A DNA stretch of 64,000 bases from Bacillus sp. AFS015802 (GCF_002561455.1 NZ_NTUP01000012.1:165356-229355); one strand, 5' to 3'. Shown: positions 19,978 through 29,396, counted from the stretch's first letter. Program-made: numbers and translations. The notes: generated from the letters alone by a model not told the origin.

Positions 19978-20950
19978 AGCGAAGTTCCTTCAACAGAATG
20001 AGGTGGTGGCCTTCCCGACAGAGACGGTGTACGGACTGGGTGCGAATGCGACTTCGGATGATGCTGTGGAGAAGATCTTCAAAGCGAAGGGCAGGCCGTC
20101 TGATAATCCACTGATTGTTCATATAGCAAATAAAGATCAGTTGGCAGACCTTGTGGAAGAGGTCCCGTCGAACGCGGCGAAGCTCATCGATGCCTATTGG
20201 CCGGGGCCGTTGACGATCATTTTTAAAAATAAGCAAGGCGTTTTTTCCGGGCAGGTAACAGCTGGACTGGATTCCGTGGGCATCCGTATGCCGGACCATC
20301 CTGTAGCGCTGTCGATTATTGAGGCAGCGGGACTTCCGATTGCTGCCCCGAGTGCCAATCGTTCGGGAAAACCGAGTCCGACAACGGCTCAGCATGTCAT
20401 CGATGACCTCGACGGACGGATTGCCGGAGTGGTCGATGGCGGTGAGACAGGCGTCGGAGTGGAGTCGACGGTCGTGGATTGCACAGGATCCGTCCCTGTC
20501 GTCCTTCGCCCAGGTGGTGTGACGAAAGAACAGCTGGAAGAAGTGGTGGGGAAGGTGGAGGTGGATCCTTCCTTAAAAGAAGGGAAGGGTGCCCCGAAAT
20601 CACCGGGAATGAAATACACCCATTACGCTCCGGATGCCCCGGTCTATTTAGTTGATGGGACGAAGGAAGATCTTCAGAGATGTGTCGATGAAAAACGAAG
20701 AGAAGGTAAGAAAGTCGGTGTGCTGACGACAGAAGAGAGGATGGATTGGTATCAAGCGGATATCATTTTTTCCGTCGGGCGCCGTGATAATTTGAACACT
20801 GTCGCACAGCATCTCTACGACACGCTCCGTGCTTTTAATAGAAGTGATGTGGATATTATTTTTGCCGAAATGTTTCCGGAAGAAGGAGTCGGCCTCGCGA
20901 TCATGAACCGCCTTCAGAAAGCGGCCGGTTATCGTGTCATAAAAGGTTGA
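19910..20950 (+). CDS. ywlC: Threonylcarbamoyl-AMP synthase (Sua5/YwlC type)
   Basis: Makes threonylcarbamoyl-AMP from threonine, bicarbonate and ATP, the first step toward t6A in ANN-decoding tRNAs. The 346-residue protein has the YrdC-like catalytic domain (about 15-200; VAFPTETVYGLGANA and the KxR...SxN motif in KAKGRPSDNPL) joined by a linker to the C-terminal Sua5 domain. AAAGGTGG lies nine bases before the ATG; an earlier in-frame ATG at 19901 is closed by a stop. The first 70 coding bases hold three DnaA-box-like sequences. Confidence 0.95.
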   Translation: MMKHWIVESDVDKNKSYPQIVDAAKFLQQNEVVAFPTETVYGLGANATSDDAVEKIFKAKGRPSDNPLIVHIANKDQLADLVEEVPSNAAKLIDAYWPGPLTIIFKNKQGVFSGQVTAGLDSVGIRMPDHPVALSIIEAAGLPIAAPSANRSGKPSPTTAQHVIDDLDGRIAGVVDGGETGVGVESTVVDCTGSVPVVLRPGGVTKEQLEEVVGKVEVDPSLKEGKGAPKSPGMKYTHYAPDAPVYLVDGTKEDLQRCVDEKRREGKKVGVLTTEERMDWYQADIIFSVGRRDNLNTVAQHLYDTLRAFNRSDVDIIFAEMFPEEGVGLAIMNRLQKAAGYRVIKG

Positions 20951-20957
20951 ACCTTTC

Positions 20958-20990
20958 CCCCCTATGGTCTCTCATAGGGGGATTTTTTTG
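20958..20990 (+). terminator. Terminator of ywlC
   Basis: CCCCCTATG (20958-20966) pairs perfectly with CATAGGGGG (20973-20981), followed by a T run. Confidence 0.9.
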
Positions 20991-21055
20991 CATTCTAAAT
21001 CCCTTTGGACGTGCATAAGTTGATTCTGTAGGCATGTCCGGAGGGGGAAAACAAA

Positions 21056-21610
21056 ATGACAAGTATGATTGGTGAACTGATGACCTTGATGTTGATGGCA
21101 TTTGCTCTTGGGATGGATGCCTTTTCGATCGGGATTGGGATGGGGATGTTTCAGCTGAGATTAAAGCAGGTCTTTTATATAGGGTTGGTTGTCGGGATCT
21201 TCCATGTGTGGATGCCGCTCCTCGGGATGATCACGGGGAAATTCTTATCGGAAACGTTCGGATCCTTTGCGGCATACGCGGGTGGTGTCCTATTGATCGT
21301 GCTTGGCATCCAGATGTTCATGTCGAGCTTTAAGGAAGAAGACACGACACTCATTTCACCAGTGGGATTCGGATTGATCCTCTTTGCGTTGAGTGTGAGT
21401 CTGGACAGCTTTTCAGTCGGGTTGACTCTCGGGATTTTTGGCGCCCGTACGGCTGCAGCCCTCTTCTGTTTCGGGATTGCGGCGACCGTTTTGACATGGG
21501 CGGGGTTACTGATCGGCCGGAAATTCCAGGGTGTGCTCGGAACGTACAGTGAGGCCCTTGGAGGGAGTATACTATTTGCATTCGGGATCAAGCTGCTGCT
21601 GCCGATATGA
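21056..21610 (+). CDS. mntP: Manganese efflux pump MntP
   Basis: Six-helix membrane protein that exports Mn2+ (YwlD in B. subtilis). The 184 residues show two repeats of three helices with the conserved acidic membrane residues in [15 protein letters not shown] and [17 protein letters not shown]. The start is preceded by GGAGGGGG. No yybP-ykoY manganese riboswitch is seen in the short upstream gap. Its terminator is built from the dispersed GGTCCGTCCCTC word. Confidence 0.93.
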   Translation: MTSMIGELMTLMLMAFALGMDAFSIGIGMGMFQLRLKQVFYIGLVVGIFHVWMPLLGMITGKFLSETFGSFAAYAGGVLLIVLGIQMFMSSFKEEDTTLISPVGFGLILFALSVSLDSFSVGLTLGIFGARTAAALFCFGIAATVLTWAGLLIGRKFQGVLGTYSEALGGSILFAFGIKLLLPI

Positions 21611-21623
21611 TATGACTGGTGAA

Positions 21624-21651
21624 GGTCCGTCCCTCGAGGATGGGCTTTTTT
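21624..21651 (+). terminator. Terminator of mntP containing the GGTCCGTCCCTC repeat
   Basis: GTCCGTCC pairs with GGATGGGC (two G-T pairs) around a CTCGA loop and is followed by TTTTTT. The left arm is one copy of the dispersed word (21624-21635). Confidence 0.75.
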
Positions 21652-21740
21652 AATGTGGAGCTCTTTTTGGTATTCTTAGTGAATGGACTATGGGGAGTTT
21701 GGAAAATATTTTATAATAGATTTATGAGGAGGATGACGTG

Positions 21741-22178
21741 ATGAATATTTTGTTTGTTTGTACGGGGAATACGTGCCGGAGCCCTATGGCAGAGGCGGTT
21801 TTGAAGCATAAAGGCGCAGATAAGTTTGAGGTCAAGTCTGCCGGCGTTTTTGCCATGGACGGAAGTGATGCTTCATTTCAGACTAAAGAAGTGCTGAAAG
21901 AGAACGATATAATACATAGACACCAATCGAGTTCGCTGTCAAAGGAGAACCTGGATTGGGCTTCCTATATTTTTACGATGACATCGAATCATAAGCGGGC
22001 GATCGTGGATCAGTACCCACATGCGGCGGATAAAATTTTCACCTTGAAGGAGTTCGTCCTTGAAGATCCCGCTGACACCGATGTGTCGGACCCTTATGGG
22101 GGAAGTGTGGACATCTATAGACATACATACAGAGAGTTGGATTCATTGATTGAGGAATTAATCAAAAAGCTTGGCTAA
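21741..22178 (+). CDS. ywlE: Protein-arginine phosphatase YwlE
   Basis: Low-molecular-weight phosphatase fold enzyme that removes phosphate from arginine in proteins, opposing the McsB kinase that marks proteins for ClpCP. The 145-residue protein has the active-site loop [15 protein letters not shown]; the Thr in CTGNTCR is the residue that confers phosphoarginine preference in B. subtilis. The general acid loop is SDPYGG. The ATG at 21741 sits seven bases after AGGAGGA; a GTG one codon earlier is less well placed. Confidence 0.95.
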   Translation: MNILFVCTGNTCRSPMAEAVLKHKGADKFEVKSAGVFAMDGSDASFQTKEVLKENDIIHRHQSSSLSKENLDWASYIFTMTSNHKRAIVDQYPHAADKIFTLKEFVLEDPADTDVSDPYGGSVDIYRHTYRELDSLIEELIKKLG

Positions 22179-22196
22179 AGACAGGGAGAGAGAAAG

Positions 22197-23480
22197 ATGG
22201 GGAAAAGCTACAAATCGGGGCTTAGAAAGAAATTGGTCTTCTTTATCACGCTTCTGGCGCTGGTAACGTATACGACAAGTGCATTTTTTATTTATGTGAT
22301 TAAACCGGCTTTTGCACCGGATATGAATGAGCTCTGGTTCACGATCATGACGCTTGGAATGGGTGTATTCTGGTCGGCGGTCCTTGCCTTTATTGCAGCG
22401 GGATTCATTGTCAAACCGCTTCAGCGTTTGGAACAGGTTGCATTGAAAGCAGCGGAAGGGGATATCGCCATCGAAGTAGCGGTACCGAAATCCGATGATG
22501 AAATCCGATCACTGGCCCTTGCATTCAACCGGATGCTGCATAATTTGCGGGACATGGTATCCAGTATCGACGACAATTTTAACAAAACGAACTCAAATGT
22601 GATCGAGCTGTCGAAAGCTTCGGAAATCGCGACCACACAAGCGGATTCGATTTCAAGAACGATCAGCGAAATTTCAGCTGGTGCTGAAAGCTCAGCTGTG
22701 GCGATCCAATCCACGGCTGAATCGGTGGAGGATGTCATCCGGATTGCACAGGAAGTCCAGAACCACTCCAAATCATCCGAGCATATGTCGAAAAACATGG
22801 TGACGGAGCTGCAGGGCAGTAAAGAAGTCATCCATTCCCTCGTGGAAGGCATCAGCCGGCTGGCAAAAGGAAATGAAGATTCACTGGACGCTGTGCGCAG
22901 ACTCGAAGACAACGCGAAAAAGGTGGAGCAGATCATCCAGCTGGTAGGGGATATTGCGAACCAGACGAACCTCCTCGCTCTGAATGCTTCCATTGAAGCG
23001 GCACGTGCCGGGGAGCATGGGAAAGGATTCGCCGTCGTCGCCGAGGAAGTCCGGAAACTAGCGGACGAAAGTGGAAAAGCAGTTCAAGGCATATCGGAAC
23101 TTATCAAAAACATTCAAACCGAGGTGGGGAATGTCGTAGGACAGATCACAACCCAGGTTGACTCTGCGAACTCCGAAGCACAAAAAGGGACGCAGACGAA
23201 TGAAATGATCGAAACCATGACCAAAACGATCCATGAAGTGGCGGAATCGGTCCAGACTATTTCGGTCCTCGTCGACCAGCAGATGGACAGCATCCAGCTC
23301 ACTTCCCAGCAATCACAGGAAGTCGCCGCCATCGCAGAAGAAACATCCGCGGGGGCAGTCGAAGTATCGGCCAGCACCAAAGAACAAGCCGTCGTCATGA
23401 ACGACGTGGAAAAGCTTGCCCTTAATCTGAAGGAACAAGCGGAATCATTGAAGAGTACAATTACACGGTTTCATTTATAA
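22197..23480 (+). CDS. Methyl-accepting chemotaxis protein without an extracellular sensor domain
   Basis: Chemoreceptor-type protein of 427 residues. Two hydrophobic segments (about 12-34 and 45-70) are separated by only a dozen residues, so there is no periplasmic-type ligand domain. A HAMP region follows (about 70-125, [18 protein letters not shown]), then a coiled-coil signalling domain with the conserved hairpin tip [21 protein letters not shown]. It may sense membrane state, interact with partners, or sense inside the cell. It is inserted between ywlE and rpiB, which are neighbours in B. subtilis. Its start follows GGGAGAGAG. Confidence 0.92.
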   Translation: MGKSYKSGLRKKLVFFITLLALVTYTTSAFFIYVIKPAFAPDMNELWFTIMTLGMGVFWSAVLAFIAAGFIVKPLQRLEQVALKAAEGDIAIEVAVPKSDDEIRSLALAFNRMLHNLRDMVSSIDDNFNKTNSNVIELSKASEIATTQADSISRTISEISAGAESSAVAIQSTAESVEDVIRIAQEVQNHSKSSEHMSKNMVTELQGSKEVIHSLVEGISRLAKGNEDSLDAVRRLEDNAKKVEQIIQLVGDIANQTNLLALNASIEAARAGEHGKGFAVVAEEVRKLADESGKAVQGISELIKNIQTEVGNVVGQITTQVDSANSEAQKGTQTNEMIETMTKTIHEVAESVQTISVLVDQQMDSIQLTSQQSQEVAAIAEETSAGAVEVSASTKEQAVVMNDVEKLALNLKEQAESLKSTITRFHL

Positions 23481-23486
23481 AAATAA

Positions 23487-23520
23487 ACGGGTAGGAGGGA
23501 CGGACCTCATACCCGTTTTT
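23487..23520 (+). terminator. Terminator after the chemoreceptor gene, with GAGGGACGGACCTC in the loop
   Basis: ACGGGTA (23487-23493) pairs with TACCCGT (23510-23516), then TTTTT. The loop is an entire copy of the dispersed palindromic word (23495-23508), as if it had been inserted into the terminator loop. Confidence 0.8.
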
Positions 23521-23597
23521 TCATGCTGAAAAGCTTTATATAATGAAGAGGATGTGGCAAAATAAGACGTATCAAAGGTTATGGGGAGTGGGAGAAT

Positions 23598-24041
23598 ATG
23601 AAAATCGCAATCGCATCCGATCACGGTGGAGTGAATATTAGAGAAGAAATCAAGTCATTAATGGAAGAGATGGGACTTGAATATGAGGATTTCGGCTGTG
23701 AATGTGGGACATCCGTCGACTATCCGGACTATGCCGTACCCGTTGCCGAAAAAGTGGCAAGCGGTGAATTTGACCGGGGCATCCTCATTTGTGGAACGGG
23801 AATCGGCATGAGTATCTCTGCCAATAAAGTAAAAGGGATCCGCTGCGCCCTTGTACATGATGTATTCAGTGCGAAAGCCACACGTGAACATAATGACAGC
23901 AACATGCTGGCCATGGGTGAGCGCGTGATTGGTCCGGGACTTGCCCGTGAAATCGCCAAAACGTGGCTCGGTACGGATTTCGAAGGCGGCCGCCACGCGA
24001 ACCGGGTAGGAAAGATCACGGCTTACGAAGACAAACAATAA
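23598..24041 (+). CDS. rpiB: Ribose-5-phosphate isomerase B
   Basis: Interconverts ribose-5-phosphate and ribulose-5-phosphate (LacA/RpiB family; YwlF in B. subtilis). The 147-residue protein shows MKIAIASDHGG, the active-site cysteine in ILICGTGIGMSISANK, and the phosphate-binding EHNDSNMLAMGERV. It precedes ywlG with 12 nt between them. Confidence 0.95.
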   Translation: MKIAIASDHGGVNIREEIKSLMEEMGLEYEDFGCECGTSVDYPDYAVPVAEKVASGEFDRGILICGTGIGMSISANKVKGIRCALVHDVFSAKATREHNDSNMLAMGERVIGPGLAREIAKTWLGTDFEGGRHANRVGKITAYEDKQ

Positions 24042-24053
24042 GGAGTGGGTTTC

Positions 24054-24596
24054 ATGGAAATCGCTCAATTAAAAGAAGAACTGCAGACGATCCTGAGGGA
24101 TTTCAGCGATCAGGTTCCGTTGAAAAAAGGACAAGTATTCGTGGTGGGCTGCTCGACCTCTGAAGTGATGGGAGAGCGGATCGGCACGTCGGGAACCATT
24201 GAAGTGGCGGAAATGATTTTTGACGAATTAAAAGGCTGGGCAGATTCGGTCGGTGTATCCCTGGCATTTCAATGCTGCGAACATTTAAACCGTGCGCTGG
24301 TCCTTGAAAGGGAAGTGGCGGAAAGGAAGGGGCTCGATGAAGTCACCGTCGTCCCCGTCCGAAAAGCCGGAGGAGCCATGGCAACACAGGCCTATCATTC
24401 CTTCACGGATCCCGTCATGGTCGAGCACATCAAAGCCGACGCCGGCATCGACATCGGCGACACCTTCATAGGCATGCATCTGAAACACGTGGCCGTCCCG
24501 ATCCGGGTATCACAAAAAAGTCTTGGCGAAGCTCACGTCACCCTCGCCAAAACCAGACCAAAACTCATCGGCGGAACCAGAGCCGTCTACGAATAA
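24054..24596 (+). CDS. ywlG: UPF0340 family protein YwlG
   Basis: A 180-residue conserved protein of unknown function, in the same position as B. subtilis ywlG. The ATG at 24054 is eight bases after AAGGAG; an upstream GTG at 24045 overlaps that ribosome-binding site and was rejected. It contains [22 protein letters not shown] and a conserved [33 protein letters not shown] block. Likely an operon with rpiB. Confidence 0.88.
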   Translation: MEIAQLKEELQTILRDFSDQVPLKKGQVFVVGCSTSEVMGERIGTSGTIEVAEMIFDELKGWADSVGVSLAFQCCEHLNRALVLEREVAERKGLDEVTVVPVRKAGGAMATQAYHSFTDPVMVEHIKADAGIDIGDTFIGMHLKHVAVPIRVSQKSLGEAHVTLAKTRPKLIGGTRAVYE

Positions 24597-24610
24597 CCAC
24601 CATATAAATG

Positions 24611-24645
24611 AAGGTCCGTTTCTCTTTGAGGGACGGACCTTTATT
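24611..24645 (+). terminator. Terminator of ywlG made of two inverted copies of the dispersed word
   Basis: AAGGTCCGTTTCTC (24611-24624) pairs over 14 positions (two G-T pairs) with GAGGGACGGACCTT (24628-24641), with a three-base loop and a short T tract. Confidence 0.8.
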
Positions 24646-25007
24646 TGGGTTTTACCTTAAAACAGGGTGTAAAATCCGAACTATTATGGGAGACAAGGGG
24701 AGGATGATGGTGTTCAAATAAAGGATCGTGAAGAAGCGGGTGATGAGGGATGGGGTGAAAAAGGCGCTTGGAAATTCTTTAGATGGAAGATGATTGTCAT
24801 AAAGCGACTTAAATGGGGATGGTGAAGGTGTAAGATGATTTGTGAACAGTGTCACATGAGGTCCGTCCCTCCAAGTGGTTGCTAAACACGAACGTTACGT
24901 TTTGACTATAGGTTTTTATTTCGCCTTTTGGGGAATCGTGTTAGAATGGGATTGAATGAATCAATGGGGCGCCGTAAGTTGGGCCTATGAATTAAAGGGG
25001 GATATGT
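24646..25007. other. Gene-free, C-poor region upstream of glyA
   Basis: 24650-24855 is markedly poor in C on this strand and holds no credible gene. GAGGTCCGTCCCTCC, a copy of the dispersed word, is at 24858-24872. CGAAC within AAACACGAACGTT (24889-24893) resembles the core of a PurR box, a known regulator site of glyA in B. subtilis. A -10-like TAGAAT is at 24942-24947. The last two are tentative. Confidence 0.5.
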
Positions 25008-26249
25008 ATGAGTAAGATTGCCAAGCAAGATCCGGAAATTTATGCAGCGATTCAAGATGAATTAGAGCGTCAACGAACAAAGATCGAATTAATTGCATCT
25101 GAAAACTTTGTCAGTGAAGCCGTTATGGAAGCACAAGGCTCCGTTTTGACAAATAAGTATGCAGAGGGGTACCCAGGTCGTCGCTATTATGGTGGCTGTG
25201 AGCATGTGGACGTTGCAGAAAATCTGGCCCGCGACCGTGCGAAAGAACTGTTTGGAGCGGAACACGTAAACGTTCAGCCCCACTCGGGAGCACAGGCCAA
25301 TATGGCAGTCTACTTCACCATCCTTGAACAGGGCGACACGGTTCTTGGAATGAACTTATCTCATGGGGGACATCTGACTCACGGAAGTGCGGTCAACTTC
25401 AGCGGTATTCAATATAATTTCGTAGAGTACGGTGTAGATGAAGAAAAGCACCTGATCAATTACGAAGATGTTAGACAAAAAGCGTTAGAGCACAAGCCTA
25501 AGCTGATCGTAGCGGGAGCAAGTGCGTATCCAAGAGCGATCGATTTCGCGAAATTCCGTGAGATTGCTGACGAAGTGGGAGCATACCTGATGGTGGATAT
25601 GGCTCACATCGCTGGTCTGGTAGCGGCTGGTCTCCACCAGAACCCGGTTCCGTATGCAGACTTCGTGACGACAACCACTCACAAAACATTACGCGGACCA
25701 CGCGGCGGTATGATCCTTTGTAAAGAAGAGTTTGCGAAGAAGATAGACAAGTCTATTTTCCCTGGCATCCAGGGCGGACCGCTTATGCACGTGATTTCTG
25801 CTAAAGCCGTGGCTTTCGGTGAAGCACTGCAGGATTCTTTCAAGGATTACGCACAGAACATCATCGACAACGCAAAACGCTTAGGAGAAGGTCTTGTGAA
25901 GGAAGGAATCGATCTAGTATCAGGCGGTTCTGATAACCACCTGTTATTGATCGACACTCGTTCACTGGGATTGACTGGTAAAGTGGCGGAAAAAGTCCTT
26001 GATGAAATCGGGATCACAGTTAATAAAAATACGATTCCATTCGATCCGGAAAGCCCATTCGTTACAAGTGGTGTCCGTATCGGAACAGCTGCTGTAACTT
26101 CTAGAGGATTCGGTCTTGAAGACATGGACGAAATTGCTTCCATCATGGCGTTGACTCTTAAGAACCATGAAGATGAAGCGAAATTGGAAGAAGCACGCAA
26201 GCGTGTGTTGGATCTAACAAGCAAATTTGAATTATATCCTGAAAGATAA
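25008..26249 (+). CDS. glyA: Serine hydroxymethyltransferase
   Basis: Pyridoxal-phosphate enzyme converting serine and tetrahydrofolate to glycine and methylene-tetrahydrofolate, the main one-carbon source. The 413-residue protein has [16 protein letters not shown], the cofactor pocket [12 protein letters not shown], and the Schiff-base lysine in [22 protein letters not shown] precedes the start. Single-gene unit with its own terminator. Confidence 0.98.
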   Translation: MSKIAKQDPEIYAAIQDELERQRTKIELIASENFVSEAVMEAQGSVLTNKYAEGYPGRRYYGGCEHVDVAENLARDRAKELFGAEHVNVQPHSGAQANMAVYFTILEQGDTVLGMNLSHGGHLTHGSAVNFSGIQYNFVEYGVDEEKHLINYEDVRQKALEHKPKLIVAGASAYPRAIDFAKFREIADEVGAYLMVDMAHIAGLVAAGLHQNPVPYADFVTTTTHKTLRGPRGGMILCKEEFAKKIDKSIFPGIQGGPLMHVISAKAVAFGEALQDSFKDYAQNIIDNAKRLGEGLVKEGIDLVSGGSDNHLLLIDTRSLGLTGKVAEKVLDEIGITVNKNTIPFDPESPFVTSGVRIGTAAVTSRGFGLEDMDEIASIMALTLKNHEDEAKLEEARKRVLDLTSKFELYPER

Positions 26250-26258
26250 TAGATGATG

Positions 26259-26304
26259 ACCTCTTCATTAGGGACGGATGTTCCTGGTGGGGAGGTTTTT
26301 TTTG
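26259..26304 (+). terminator. Terminator of glyA
   Basis: ACCTC (26259-26263) pairs with GAGGT (26292-26296), with an inner AGGGA/TTCCT pairing, followed by eight T residues. The inner arm carries GGGACGGA, a partial copy of the dispersed word. Confidence 0.7.
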
Positions 26305-26343
26305 TAGGAGGTTGCAATGGATGTTTACCATAATTTGTTAAAT

Positions 26344-26453
26344 GGCGCAAAAACATAGTAAAATGACGCAATTAACGAAAAAACGACGCAATAAATTTTA
26401 AAATGACGCAATCACAAGCGAAAATGACGCAATAATCATGAAAACGACGCAAT
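26344..26453 (-). repeat. 20-21-nt period intergenic array, core AAAATGACGCAAT
   Basis: GGCGC at 26344 and GACGC at 26365, 26385, 26405, 26426 and 26446 give steps of 21, 20, 20, 21 and 20 nt. The core AA(T/C)GACGCAAT is the exact reverse complement of the core of the array at 15029-15117. The following 130 bp (26455-26580) is rich in A and C and shows no gene. Confidence 0.88.
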
Positions 26454-26579
26454 CACCTCCGTCCCAAGCATCCTGAACTTCACTTTCCCAATCAAAACAA
26501 ACAAATACCTCATCGCCCTGATCGATCCCAACTCCAATTTTCTCAATTCTAACGATTCCATTACACTTCCCAACTCATG

Positions 26580-26608
26580 TTGCTCTTAATATGTCTTTTA
26601 TGTACAAT
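26580..26608 (+). promoter_or_regulatory. Candidate sigma-A promoter of upp
   Basis: TTGCTC (26580-26585), 17-nt spacer, TACAAT (26603-26608). Confidence 0.6.
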
Positions 26609-26675
26609 AGTCTGAGGTGTAAATGAAGTGGACAAACCATTTTTACATAAAACTGAATTTAAAGGAGAGAGTCGA

Positions 26676-27305
26676 ATGGGCAAAGTATATGTATTTGATC
26701 ATCCGTTGATTCAACACAAATTAACGTTTATCCGTGATAAAGAAACTGGTACCAAGGAATTCCGTGAGCTGGTAGATGAGGTTGCTACACTCATGGCCTT
26801 TGAAATCACACGTGATCTGCCACTGGAGGATATCGATGTAGAAACGCCGGTAAGCAAAGCGAAAGCGAAAACCCTTGCAGGTAAAAAATTAGGGATTGTT
26901 CCTATTTTACGTGCCGGTCTTGGGATGGTCGATGGAATCCTTAAATTGATCCCGGCTGCAAAAGTGGGACACGTTGGGTTATACCGTGACCCTGAGACTC
27001 TTAAACCGATTGAATATTACGTGAAGCTTCCAAGCGATGTTGAAGAGCGCGACTTCATCCTGGTCGATCCGATGCTTGCAACGGGCGGATCTGCTGTTGA
27101 AGCGATCAACTCATTGAAAAAGCGCGGTGCCGTGAGCATTAAGTTCATGTGCTTAGTTGCTTGTCCTGAAGGAGTGGACGCGATTAAGGAAGCGCACCCT
27201 GACGTTGACATCTTCATCGCTGCTCTTGATGAAAAGCTGAATGAAAAAGGCTACATCGTTCCTGGTTTAGGGGACGCGGGAGACCGTTTGTACGGAACGA
27301 AATAA
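26676..27305 (+). CDS. upp: Uracil phosphoribosyltransferase
   Basis: Makes UMP from uracil and PRPP in pyrimidine salvage. The ATG at 26676 is preceded by AAAGGAGAG and gives the known N-terminus [16 protein letters not shown]; 16 upstream in-frame codons have no ribosome-binding site. The 209-residue protein has the PRPP-binding loop [11 protein letters not shown] and the uracil pocket near the C-terminus ([17 protein letters not shown]). Confidence 0.97.
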   Translation: MGKVYVFDHPLIQHKLTFIRDKETGTKEFRELVDEVATLMAFEITRDLPLEDIDVETPVSKAKAKTLAGKKLGIVPILRAGLGMVDGILKLIPAAKVGHVGLYRDPETLKPIEYYVKLPSDVEERDFILVDPMLATGGSAVEAINSLKKRGAVSIKFMCLVACPEGVDAIKEAHPDVDIFIAALDEKLNEKGYIVPGLGDAGDRLYGTK

Positions 27306-27323
27306 GAAAGGCAGGGCGAAAAA

Positions 27324-28475
27324 ATGACGAATCCAATCAAGGTAATGACGATTTTCGGTACAAGACCGGAAGCCATTAAAATGGCTCCGCTCGTTCTGGA
27401 ATTAAAGAAGTATCCAGAAAGCTTTGAAACGATTGTGACAGTTACAGCTCAGCACCGTGAAATGCTGGATCAGGTGTTGAATATTTTTGATATCACGCCT
27501 GACTATGACCTGAACATCATGAAAGATCGCCAAACACTAATCGACGTGACAACGCGTGGTTTGGAAGGTCTTGATAAAATAATGAAAGAAGCCAAGCCCG
27601 ATATTGTCCTTGTTCATGGTGATACAACGACAACATTTGTTGCGAGTCTGGCAGCATTTTATAACCAGATTTCGGTTGGACATGTGGAAGCCGGCCTTAG
27701 AACGTGGAATAAATATTCACCTTTCCCAGAGGAAATGAATCGTCAGCTGACAGGTGTCATGGCGGATCTTCATTTTGCTCCTACGGAAAAATCATCCCAG
27801 AATCTTCTGAATGAAAACAAAAAAGAAGAGGGTATTTTCATTACGGGTAATACAGCAATCGATGCGTTAAATACGACTGTAAAAGACGAGTACCATCATG
27901 AGGTATTGGATAAGCTTGGAGACGACCGTTTAGTCCTTTTGACGGCTCACCGTCGTGAAAATCTTGGTCAACCTATGAGAAATATGTTCAAGGCAATCAA
28001 ACGGTTGGTGGAAGAGCAAGATGATATCCAGGTTGTCTATCCGGTTCATTTGAACCCAGCCGTTCGTGAAGTGGCGGATGAAGTACTGGGCGATGACAAG
28101 CGCATTCATTTGATTGAACCGCTCGATGTAATCGATTTCCATAACTTCGCATCCCGCTCACACCTGATTCTGACGGATTCAGGCGGCGTCCAGGAAGAAG
28201 CACCTTCACTGGGTGTTCCTGTCTTGGTCCTTCGTGACACAACCGAGCGTCCGGAAGGGATTGAAGCAGGGACATTGAAGCTTGCAGGAAACGAAGAAGA
28301 AAACATCTACAAGCTTGCGAAAGAACTTCTGACAGATCCGGAAGCACACGGCAAAATGTCCAAAGCGACAAATCCATACGGAGATGGACAGGCGTCCTAC
28401 CGAATCACCCAAGCGATCCGCTACCATTTCGGTCATCTGGATGAGCGTCCAAAATCCTTCGATCCAAATGAATAA
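27324..28475 (+). CDS. mnaA: UDP-N-acetylglucosamine 2-epimerase (non-hydrolysing)
   Basis: Interconverts UDP-GlcNAc and UDP-ManNAc, which supplies wall teichoic acid linkage units. The 383-residue GT-B fold protein shows FGTRPEAIKMAPL, the HVEAGLRTW motif, HRRENLG, and the C-terminal DSGGVQEEAPSLGVPVLVLRDTTERPEG. It starts 18 nt after upp, probably in the same transcript, and ends at the perfect repeat-derived terminator. Confidence 0.96.
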   Translation: MTNPIKVMTIFGTRPEAIKMAPLVLELKKYPESFETIVTVTAQHREMLDQVLNIFDITPDYDLNIMKDRQTLIDVTTRGLEGLDKIMKEAKPDIVLVHGDTTTTFVASLAAFYNQISVGHVEAGLRTWNKYSPFPEEMNRQLTGVMADLHFAPTEKSSQNLLNENKKEEGIFITGNTAIDALNTTVKDEYHHEVLDKLGDDRLVLLTAHRRENLGQPMRNMFKAIKRLVEEQDDIQVVYPVHLNPAVREVADEVLGDDKRIHLIEPLDVIDFHNFASRSHLILTDSGGVQEEAPSLGVPVLVLRDTTERPEGIEAGTLKLAGNEEENIYKLAKELLTDPEAHGKMSKATNPYGDGQASYRITQAIRYHFGHLDERPKSFDPNE

Positions 28476-28485
28476 AATAGTGTAT

Positions 28486-28530
28486 AGGTCCGTCCCTCTT
28501 AGAAATTACTGAGAGGGACGGACCTTTGTT
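28486..28530 (+). terminator. Terminator of upp-mnaA, a perfect inverted pair of the dispersed word
   Basis: AGGTCCGTCCCTCT (28486-28499) and AGAGGGACGGACCT (28512-28525) are perfect reverse complements with a 12-nt loop, followed by TTGTTTTT. This is the clearest case of the dispersed word serving as a terminator. Confidence 0.85.
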
Positions 28531-28681
28531 TTTAAAAACGCTAGCATTTTGAAATCAGTTGGAAGTATTTACATTAAATTCAAGGGTTACTGAGTAAGGG
28601 AATCTTCTATATAATGGAGGGGCATGTGAAGTGGGGAATCTATGAATTTGTTAATAAATGATATGCTTACGATCCAATCCA

Positions 28682-28949
28682 GCCCACCTACGCTTTTCGA
28701 GGTGTCCAGCTCCGGCGGGTAGTCCCTCGAGGTCACAACTGAAAAATCCCAAAAGGCAAAAAGCGCCTTTAGGGATTTCCCAGTTGTGCTTGTCGGGCCT
28801 GCCCAACCCGCCTACGCTTTTCGAGGTGTCCAGCTCCGGGGGCTTGGGGCTCGAGGTCATAAGTCAAGCCGACCAAAAAGGCAAAGAACGCCTTTCCGGT
28901 TCATTCATCTTATGCTTGTCGCCTCTGACCAACCCGCCTACACTTTTCT
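28682..28949 (-). repeat. Tandem hairpin repeat related to the 268-bp element
   Basis: Two units of about 125 bp, marked by CCTACGCTTTTC at 28687 and 28811 and a third start (CCTACACTTTTC) at 28937. Each unit has TTTCGAGGTGTCCAGCTCCGG, CTCGAGGTCA, then a long hairpin closed by CACAACTG/CAGTTGTG in the first unit and CATAAG/CTTATG in the second, then CTTGTCG. The second unit is the reverse complement of the central module of the 268-bp elements at 17806 and 44151. The stems differ between units but pair internally. The region 28531-29020 has no gene. Confidence 0.82.
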
Positions 28950-29020
28950 ACTAATTGTGTTGAAAATGTGAACAAAATAGAAACACGTGGATAGGTTGTG
29001 AACTTTTTAACTTGAACGCA

Positions 29021-29049
29021 TTGACATAGATTAAGCCCTATTGTATGCT
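29021..29049 (+). promoter_or_regulatory. Sigma-A promoter of the atp operon
   Basis: Perfect TTGACA (29021-29026), 17-nt spacer, TATGCT (29044-29049), about 120 nt before the first atp gene. Confidence 0.65.
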
Positions 29050-29168
29050 TACAAAGGATGTAAAATGATAAGGTTTTCACAACGGAAAAAGCCTTATGCA
29101 AACGGTTTTGCATCATGTCTGAAATGCTTGCCTCGTGTTCAAATTTCGTTTGAATGGGATGGGTTTAA

Positions 29169-29390
29169 ATGGGTCAAAAAAACGAAAGCCCATATAAAGC
29201 GATGGCGATTTATTCGGCCATTTTGGCCCAGCTTGTCGGGTCTATCTTAGTCGGGATTTTCCTGGGGAGATGGATTGATCAGCAGGTTGATTCAGCACCA
29301 CTCTTTTTAATCATCGGATTATTCCTCGGTCTCGCCGCAGGAATCTATGCGATGCTTCGAACAGTACGACATTTCTTCTTAGGAGAATAA
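29169..29390 (+). CDS. atpZ: AtpZ-like membrane protein of the ATP synthase operon
   Basis: A 73-residue protein with two transmembrane helices (about 12-33 and 43-67) of the AtpZ/AtpI family (PF09527), which assists Fo assembly and possibly Mg2+/Ca2+ supply. Typical features are ILAQLVGSILVGIFLGRWIDQQ and LGLAAGIYAMLRTVRHF. The Shine-Dalgarno is weak (GGGATGGG). It leads the atp operon, six bases before atpI. Confidence 0.85.
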   Translation: MGQKNESPYKAMAIYSAILAQLVGSILVGIFLGRWIDQQVDSAPLFLIIGLFLGLAAGIYAMLRTVRHFFLGE

Positions 29391-29396
29391 TAAGAT

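Noticed and set aside
24889..24893. PurR box for glyA as a firm call
   Set aside because: Only the CGAAC core fits well and no properly spaced inverted partner was found. Kept only as a tentative note.
28658..28954. Long plus-strand reading frames through the tandem hairpin repeat
   Set aside because: They are produced by the repeat itself (the same peptide SSS/RFSRC-type words recur with each unit) and have no ribosome-binding site.
29041..29250. Reading frame upstream of and overlapping atpZ
   Set aside because: It overlaps the well-supported atpZ in another frame, has no family features and no suitable ribosome-binding site.
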